From: Amaranthus tricolor
Lineage: Eukaryota; Streptophyta; Magnoliopsida; Caryophyllales; Amaranthaceae
Direction: 5' to 3'
DNA length: 64,000 nt
NCBI RefSeq assembly: GCF_026212465.1
Contig: NC_080049.1
Coordinates: 1,433,460-1,497,459, forward strand
Made by a program: the position numbers and the translations under genes. Positions 57,188-64,000 of the stretch are shown here, piece after piece (the stretch's first letter is position 1; each line of letters begins with the position of its first letter). The notes below the pieces were generated by a model, which saw only the letters and a list, made by a program, of their open reading frames with translations, did not search any database and had not been told where the DNA came from.

Positions 57188-57322
57188 ATTTTTAACTTAC
57201 ATTATATGTAAGTAAAAGCTAGTTTATAATATATTTTTATAATTAAGATGATCCTTATAGGATTGGATTGTTGGATCGTAGAATCGCAAAACTCATTAAT
57301 GGTAAATAATTTCAAAACTCAC

Positions 57323-58430
57323 CACAGCATCAGCAATCTTCTTCGTTCCTGGATCATTAATGGTAAATTTACCACTTGCATCTCGGGAATGAAGCCCGCA
57401 ATACCAATCACGCACCCGATCTCCAGCAAGAGTATTCACATATGCGGAGTTAGTCGTAGATGTGGGCGTGGATGAACTTTGATTGGGGTATAAACCCGCT
57501 TCCACCCACTCTTTTCGGACCTCATCGTACTTTTTCTGGCCTAAGCGATGATAAAACTTCCTTTTGCTTGCAGAATCAGAAGCTTTACCACGCTTTTTCT
57601 AATTAATCAATAGAAATCGAATGTCATGTATTAGTTTAATGACTGAATCAAAAGAAGTAAATTCAAATTGGTAAACTATAATATAATATGAAATACTTAC
57701 AACTTCTATGGGAGTTGTTCTTTTGGTAACAAAGGCCTCCCAATCCCTCTTCGATATGTGACCCCATATTTCGTAGGGCATCTTCGAAGGTTCTTGCTTT
57801 CCACCTTCGTTTCCCGTTTTGACCTTTTTGGTCGTACAGGGACGGGTCTTCGTAATCCAGCCAGTTACTAGCTTGGATTTGAAATCTCTGAATCTTTCAG
57901 CAACAGCTGAAAGAAACACATTCTTCTTGTCCTCATCGCTCTCGATGTGGAAAAGACTCTACAAAAAAATTTTATATTTATTACTATCAATCAAATTAAT
58001 TTTAAAATGAAAATAAATGAGTAAAAATAGTAAAGTTGCTTACCACAATATCATGCCATAGAGAGTTCTTCAAACCCCCTGGAACCTCGTTCCATGCGTG
58101 CAATATGGAAAGCTTGCGGATACATAGACCCACTTGTTTTCCATATTGCCTACGCCATTTTCCGCAGGGTTGACCCAATGCATTGTATTCCAAATGCATG
58201 GTTTCTGTGACTTTGAGGTTTTTTGTAGGACCTCGCCCTTTTCTTTTCTTACTGGTAGTGGGAGCATCCATTGGTGGGGCGTCTTCAGTTTTAAAATCAT
58301 TGTCAATCGGTGGAGCGTCTTCAGCCATACACTCGTATCTCACAATTTGGTCCTCTTCGCTGTCATAACTACGATGCTCATTATCCGAGGTCTCAATCTC
58401 GGGGACAATTTCGTCTCTGAATAGATGCAT
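57323..58430 (-). pseudogene. TNPA-like gene, unit B, 3' truncated
   Basis: Exons 58430-58044, 57958-57701 and 57598-57323, as in unit A. Noted substitutions: Leu4 is Phe here, the third exon begins KKRGK rather than KKCGK, and a TST replaces a SST near the end. Same truncation after the third exon. Confidence 0.75.
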
Positions 58431-58630
58431 TGTATTTCAGTACCTGAAAGAGTATGAATAGAAATATATTAGAACATAAGCTAAGTAATATTAAGAATAT
58501 GACTAAAACAATTCTAATACGTTCAACACAATAATATATAACAAATAGTGTTATGTGCAATGTTTCATGCAAAACAAACCAAGTGCCAAAAAAACTTTAA
58601 AAAGCTTTAAATTCATACCTTGTGAATCAC

Positions 58631-61600
58631 TTAATTCAAATGTATTCCTTCCGTGTGATCTACACGCATATAACCAACATCTACATCATCTACATCATCT
58701 TGATCCACTGATTTTGGATAAATAAAGGGAGGGGAGTCTTCAAAAGCATCATATTCTTCCTCATCCTCAACATCAAATATACCAAGGATACTTCTTTTTC
58801 CCGGTACAACAATAAACCATTTTTTATCAGACGGGTCGACAATGTAGAATACTTGCTTGGCTTGTGTAGTTAGTATGAATGGCTCCTCACTATCACGCAA
58901 ACGAGCTAAGTCTACAAGAGTGAATCCACAAGGGTCGTCATTTTTAATGCATCGTCGATTATTATCTACCCACTTACATTTGAAAAGACCAATATTGAAA
59001 GTAGAGTAGTCAAGCTCCCATATTTCATGTACCCGCCCGTAGTATACCAATTTAGCATCAACCAGCGCTTGATCCTTCGCACTCGCGTAAAATGTAGACG
59101 ACGCCAAAATAGAAACCCCACTATTCTGTAGATACGATGACTTCTTGTCTTGACCCTCAGTCCAAAATGTGAAGCCATTGACATCGTAACCCTCATATTT
59201 GTTGACATCATCACGAGGACCAAAAGCTAACCACTTAACAATTTCGGATACACCCTTGAGTTCTTCGCATATTACTCGATTATGAAACCAATTAATAAAC
59301 GTCTTGTTATGCAACTGCATCAATGCCCTATCCCCTTTAGAAGGATGTTTTGCGAGCAATATATCAAAATGCTCACTCAAAAAAGGATGAACTTCCGGAA
59401 TATGATGCAACACATACAAGTGTGCTTGTAGAAGGCTTTCTCGAGGAGGTGTGACCGATTTGGAGCCAATTGTTCCTTTTCCCTCAAGCCTTTCTTCATG
59501 TCTAGAGGTGGGAAGTCCAATAGGCTTTGCCATGGCCAAATACTCGGCTATAAAGTTACTAATCTCATCGCTCACAGTGCCTTGAATCATACTCCCCTCG
59601 GGTTGTGCTGGATTCCTCACCTTGTTTTGTAAAACACCCATGTGTCTTTCAAAAGGATAACACCACCTTAAAAAAACTGGACCCAAAAGCTTGATCTCAC
59701 GAACGAGATGGACAATAAGATGAACCATTATGTCAAAGAAAGAAGGTGGAAAATACATCTCAAACTTGCATAAAGTTACAATCACGTCGAGTTGAAGTGC
59801 ATCAAGTTTAAAGGGATCAAGAACTTTACTACAAATTGTGTTGAAGAACGAACATAGCTCGGTAATAGCATATCTCATATGTTTTGGCAGTATTCCACGG
59901 ATTGCAATTAGTAAGAACACTTGCATCATTACATGGCAATCGTGAGATTTCATGCTTCCCAACTTCAGCTCACCATTTAGGCTCACAAATCTCTTCATGT
60001 TGGATGAGTACCCAGACGGAACCTTAATGCCATACAAACACTCACAAAATGTCCGCTTCTCTGCTTTGGACAATGTGTAGCAAGCTGGAGGCAAATAAAA
60101 TTTGTCATTACTCATCTTCTTCTTACTGCCACCAACTTCATCAGCTCTATTTCTTTTCTTACTCACCTTAACATGTGCCCACAACTCCGGACGAAGACTC
60201 TTACATTCAAACTAATCTCGCACGGCCCTAACATCTTTTGTCTTACCCGGAATGTTCATGAGAGTCCCGAGTATGGCATCGCATACATTTTTTTCTATAT
60301 GCATAACGTCAAGACAATTCCTAACCTGTAGATCTCTCCAATATGGAAGCTTCCAAAAGATTGATTCTTTTTTCCATAATCGGTCTTTACCCCCTTGCAC
60401 TTGCCCCGTTTTACCAAATACAGTGTCAACTCCCTTAACCTGTTCATAAACCTCATAACCGGTCAACGGTCGACGAGCTACACGGTCCTCAACCTCCCCG
60501 TTGAACAACTTCTTCTTCTTACGATATTGGTGGTCTCGTGGGAGGAACTTTCTATGGTGCATGAATACGTGTTTGCACTTAGGAATCCACGTGGATTCCA
60601 TGTCATCGATACATATTGAGCATGCTTTCTTCCCTTTGTTCTTATACCCCGATAAGTTGCCATATGCCGGAAAATCATTAACGGTGCATAAAAGCATTGC
60701 ACGCAAGGTGAACTCCTCATTAGCATATGCATCAAACACTGAAACGCCTTCATCCCACATCTTTCTCAAATCCTCAATGAGAGGTGCAAGATACACATCT
60801 ATGTCATTGCCAGGTTATTTAGGACCCGAGATAAGAAGCGAAAGCATTATGTACTTACGCTTCATACACAACCAAGGTGGCAAATTATAGATCACTAAAA
60901 GTACCGGCCAAGTACTATGTTGAGAACTAAGATTGCCGAATAGGTTCATTCCATCCGTACACAGTCCGAGCCTTAAATTACGAACCTCATCCCCAAAAGT
61001 CTTATGCAACCTATCAATACTCTTCCACTCCGGAGAATCAGATGGATGTGTGAGCAAGTGACCTTTCTTCACCCTATCTGCATGCCACCTCAAATTTAAC
61101 GCATCTTTCTTTATAGAAAACAAGCGCTTGAATCTAGGTATTATTGGAAGATACCACAATACCTTAGCCGGGGGCCCTTTAGCATCCCGAGCCCCTTTAC
61201 GCTTGTAGCGCGATAACCCACACCTAGGACACTCTTCTAAGTTCTCGTTTTCATTCCGATACAACACACAATCATTCGGACACGCATGAATCTTCTGGTA
61301 CTCTAAGCCGAAAGGACACATGAGCTTTTTGGCATAATATGTCGACTTTGGAAGTTCATTTCCCTCAGGAAGCATCTCACCTAACGCTTCTAATAATATT
61401 GTGAAACTAGCGTCACTCCAATTGAACTTTGACTTAATGTTGAAAATTGTCAACACTGCTGTTAGTTTGGTGAACTTTGTACATCCAGGGTACAAAGGCT
61501 TTTGAGAAGCCTTTGTCAACAAGTCAAAAACACGAGGACATTTTTCTAACTCATCCTCGACTCCCTCCATCATCTCATCAACACGATCCACATCCTTATC

Positions 61601-61951
61601 GACATTCTCTTCATCTGTCTCATACCCATCAACATGATCTACTACATCCTCATTGACATCGGCCACATTATTGACGTCATCAACAACACTTTTCTCTTTG
61701 TAAACTCCCTCCTCACCATGCCAAACCCAAACATGATATTGAGGCCTAAACCCACGTAGAAGTATGTGCTCCCTAAGGATATCAACACTATCTACCTTTG
61801 ATACATTGCCACAACTGACACATGGGCAATAAAAACCAGATCCCCCTGTCCTAACTTGATGTTCAACCGCAATACTACAAAATTCTAATACGCCATCAAT
61901 AAATTCCGACGATTCAATGCTTCCATACATCCAAGAACGATCGTTTGTCAT
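58631..61951 (-). pseudogene. CACTA transposase TNPD/TNP2, unit B, same two nonsense codons
   Basis: Same start (Met at 61951), domains and length as the unit A copy. The TAA at 60815-60817 and the TAG at 60212-60214 are shared with A. Amino-acid differences seen: ILLRG here versus ILRRG in A, and GTIGSK here versus GTTGSK in A. Confidence 0.9.
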
Positions 61952-62009
61952 CCTAATTAGTGTGATAAATTGATTCAAAATAAAATTAATACACAACTTT
62001 TAAACATAT

Positions 62010-63683
62010 ATACTTATTTATAATAAACATATTTACTAAATATGCAAATAATTAATTAACAAACCACAAACCACAATATAAATAATAAACAACAAACCAC
62101 ATTCCTAAAAATATATACTTTGAATAATTAACATTGTATAACCTTAGAAATATAACATTCAAAATATAAATAATAAAATTAAATCATTTAACCTTATAGA
62201 AATATAAGTATTCTAATTCTAATAATTAAAGACAACATTTTTAACAAAATATGCAAATAATTATCCGATGTCACATTATCACCACTCTGTCAGTTATATA
62301 CTTCATTAATTTCCACTTTGCATAAATAATTTAAAATTATTAGTATTGAAAAATTAGTAAGTAAAAATATTAATATAAAATATGAAAACAACATGTTCTA
62401 AGATTCTTGATTATATTTTGTACTTTATATTATTTTGTATTTAATTTCAACTTATGTAATTAAAATTGAGTTTAGACATCACTAAAAACTTCCTTATTCA
62501 ATGAGGAATTGAGGCAAATTGATGAGCTTGTTGTTGGGCTTACACATATAGCTCCAAAAGATAACCCGACATAAGTCTGGTTTTCATAATACAACCAATT
62601 GGTTTATTTGGTCATACTCTAACTTTTCCAAGTGAAAATCAAGATGGTGAGAAGCTCACTAACATAACCTTAAACAAATCACAATACATTTCATAGTCTA
62701 CTTATCATTAACAAAGTTTAAGTTGCACTAATCGTTAATTCCCTCGACCCTTTTAATTCTACGATGATCACAAGTGGGTAGTTCTCTAACACAACTATAA
62801 CCAAATCACAATACATGCCATAGTCTATCTAGTAAGTAGTATCTATCATCATGTACTACAATAAACGTGATTCACCATGAAGCAAGACAGAAGCAAGCAG
62901 CGACAGCTAACAAAATTTTGGTTGAATAACAATTAAAAGGTCACAACAACAGCAAAATTAGAAAAACTTCAAAAAACAAATCAGTGAATAAACGAATAAA
63001 GAAGATGAACAATCGACATAAGTGAGGCGAAACAATAAAAAATTGACAACAGTTTTGAAGAATGAGATATTTCAATGCTTATTGAAATTAAAAAGAGAAA
63101 TAATACCTTACTTCGTAAGTTTTGAAGATGAACAAGCAAATGCCTTTGGTTTCAAACGGTTTTGAAGAATGCACACAGTAGCACAAGCAAATGCACGAAA
63201 CAAACAAACATTTGTGAACAAGAAGTTTGATTTCTGGGTTTGTGAATGAAAATGAAGATGAACACAGTAGAACAAGCAAATGCACGAACGGTTTTTCAAT
63301 GGGTTCGTTTGAGAGAACAAAGCAGTAATCGTTTTGTGAAGGGTTTTGTGAAAAAAGAAACTGATGATGGCGGGTTTTCAATTAAAATTACAACGGTCAT
63401 TTGCTGCGGTTCAAAGGAAACCGGAGCAATTAGGAAATTTTGAAGGTTTATTTGCTGCGGTTCAAGCAAAATCGGAGCAATTAAGAAAATTGTGAAGAGC
63501 TATTTGCTGCGGTTTTGCTTTAACCACAACAATTAATGTGTTTTTGAATGATATTTGCTGCGGTCCCTTGGTTAACCGCAGCAATTAATGTTTTTTTTCT
63601 AGTACATTTTCCTATTTATTGCTGCGAATATAAAAAAACCGCAGCAAATGATGAGCAGCAAATACAATTTTTTTCCACTAGTG
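62010..63683. other. CACTA 5' leader, subterminal repeats and terminus, unit B
   Basis: AT-rich leader followed from about 63383 by the TTTGCTGCGGTT/AACCGCAGCAA motif cluster and the CACTAGTG end. Sequence and layout match 48517-50190 apart from isolated substitutions. Confidence 0.7.
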
Positions 63684-64000
63684 ATATCGTGTGTTATTCT
63701 TTAAAGTTTAGTTTCCGTACATACGTTATAGTTTTACATATTGACTTAAAACTATTCCAGAAAACTGTTTTGAAAGGTCACTCAATCTCTTGAGACAATC
63801 TTCCAGACAAAAATTTTAAACGGCCATACTCTTTATTCACCCCCCCTCTAAAGAGTATTCGACCTCCTATCAACTTTCAAATTATACTATCATACTCGGT
63901 AAATTTGTGTATGATTATTAATGGGAATTGCTAAAGATCGCCACTCTTTTTATTTTATCGCCAACCCTATATGAATGAAATGACGAAAATGCCCCTAGAC
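63684..64000 (-). repeat. Start of tandem unit C, cut by the window edge
   Basis: The last 317 bp match the first 317 bp of unit B without a visible difference, whereas unit A differs at several positions, for example TTTATTTTCCG versus TTTAGTTTCCG. The array therefore continues to the right, and B and C are closer to each other than either is to A. Confidence 0.9.

Larger units (their letters stand above)
50191..63683 (-). repeat. Tandem unit B (13,493 bp)
   Basis: Same content and orientation as unit A. The CACTA part is nearly identical to unit A, with only scattered substitutions. The larger differences are about 470 bp at about 51873-52343 present only here, a 2-bp deletion in the receptor gene, and an intact MITE at 56890-57187 that is internally deleted in A. 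Confidence 0.95.
57323..63683 (-). mobile_element. CACTA transposon, unit B, 3' truncated
   Basis: Counterpart of 43830-50190 at a constant offset of 13,493 bp, with the same terminus (CACTAGTG end at 63683), the same gene order and the same missing 3' end. By eye, only a few scattered differences separate the two 6.4-kb copies. Confidence 0.85.

Overview
This is nuclear DNA from a flowering plant, almost certainly a eudicot. The evidence is spliced genes with GT-AG introns, AT-rich spacers, and many plant-type transposons (Copia, Ty3-like LTR element, TRIM, CACTA, Mutator, hAT, Stowaway and Tourist MITEs). Gene content cannot fix the species. No rRNA, tRNA, CRISPR or bacterial-type operon was seen.

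Layout. 1-2.4 kb: a decayed Copia reverse-transcriptase fragment split by a Tourist/Harbinger MITE, then a cluster of TRIM retrotransposon pieces. 2.7-8.2 kb: a broken copy of the splicing-factor gene CWC15, cut by a 3.9-kb non-autonomous LTR retrotransposon with identical LTRs. 9.1-10.0 kb: a solo-LTR-like sequence. 11.07-16.71 kb: a complete 14-exon NHX-type Na+/H+ antiporter gene (525 aa), with TRIM fragments and a CACTA MITE in its introns. 17.78-21.25 kb: a complete convergent 5-exon gene for a DEK_C plus double-SWIB nuclear protein (355 aa).

21.76-26.84 kb: a structurally intact Mutator-like element (MULE) with about 200-bp terminal inverted repeats, a perfect 9-bp target duplication, an apparently intact transposase and a second, convergent GRF zinc-finger gene. 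27.28-30.84 kb: a hAT element with an 8-bp target duplication and a broken transposase. 31.9-34.4 kb: a decayed CACTA element full of GGCGAC/GTCGCC motifs. 34.4-37.3 kb: spacer with a gene fragment, a MITE and the first part of a Copia-type LTR.

37.319 kb to the end: a direct tandem array. Unit A (37319-50190) and unit B (50191-63683) are complete, and unit C (63684 onward) runs off the window. Each unit holds the 3' part of a Copia LTR, a long-TIR non-autonomous element, an LRR receptor-like protein gene and a decayed CACTA transposon. Each complete unit ends exactly at the CACTA terminus. Units A and B share two transposase nonsense codons, so the transposon decayed before the array formed. 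They differ by indels, including a frameshift in the cytoplasmic tail of the unit B receptor and a filler-marked deletion in unit A.

The functional host genes are therefore an ion antiporter, a chromatin-associated SWIB protein and a small, actively diverging cluster of immune-type LRR receptor-like proteins. The strongest leads are the CACTA-bounded array and the intact two-gene MULE.
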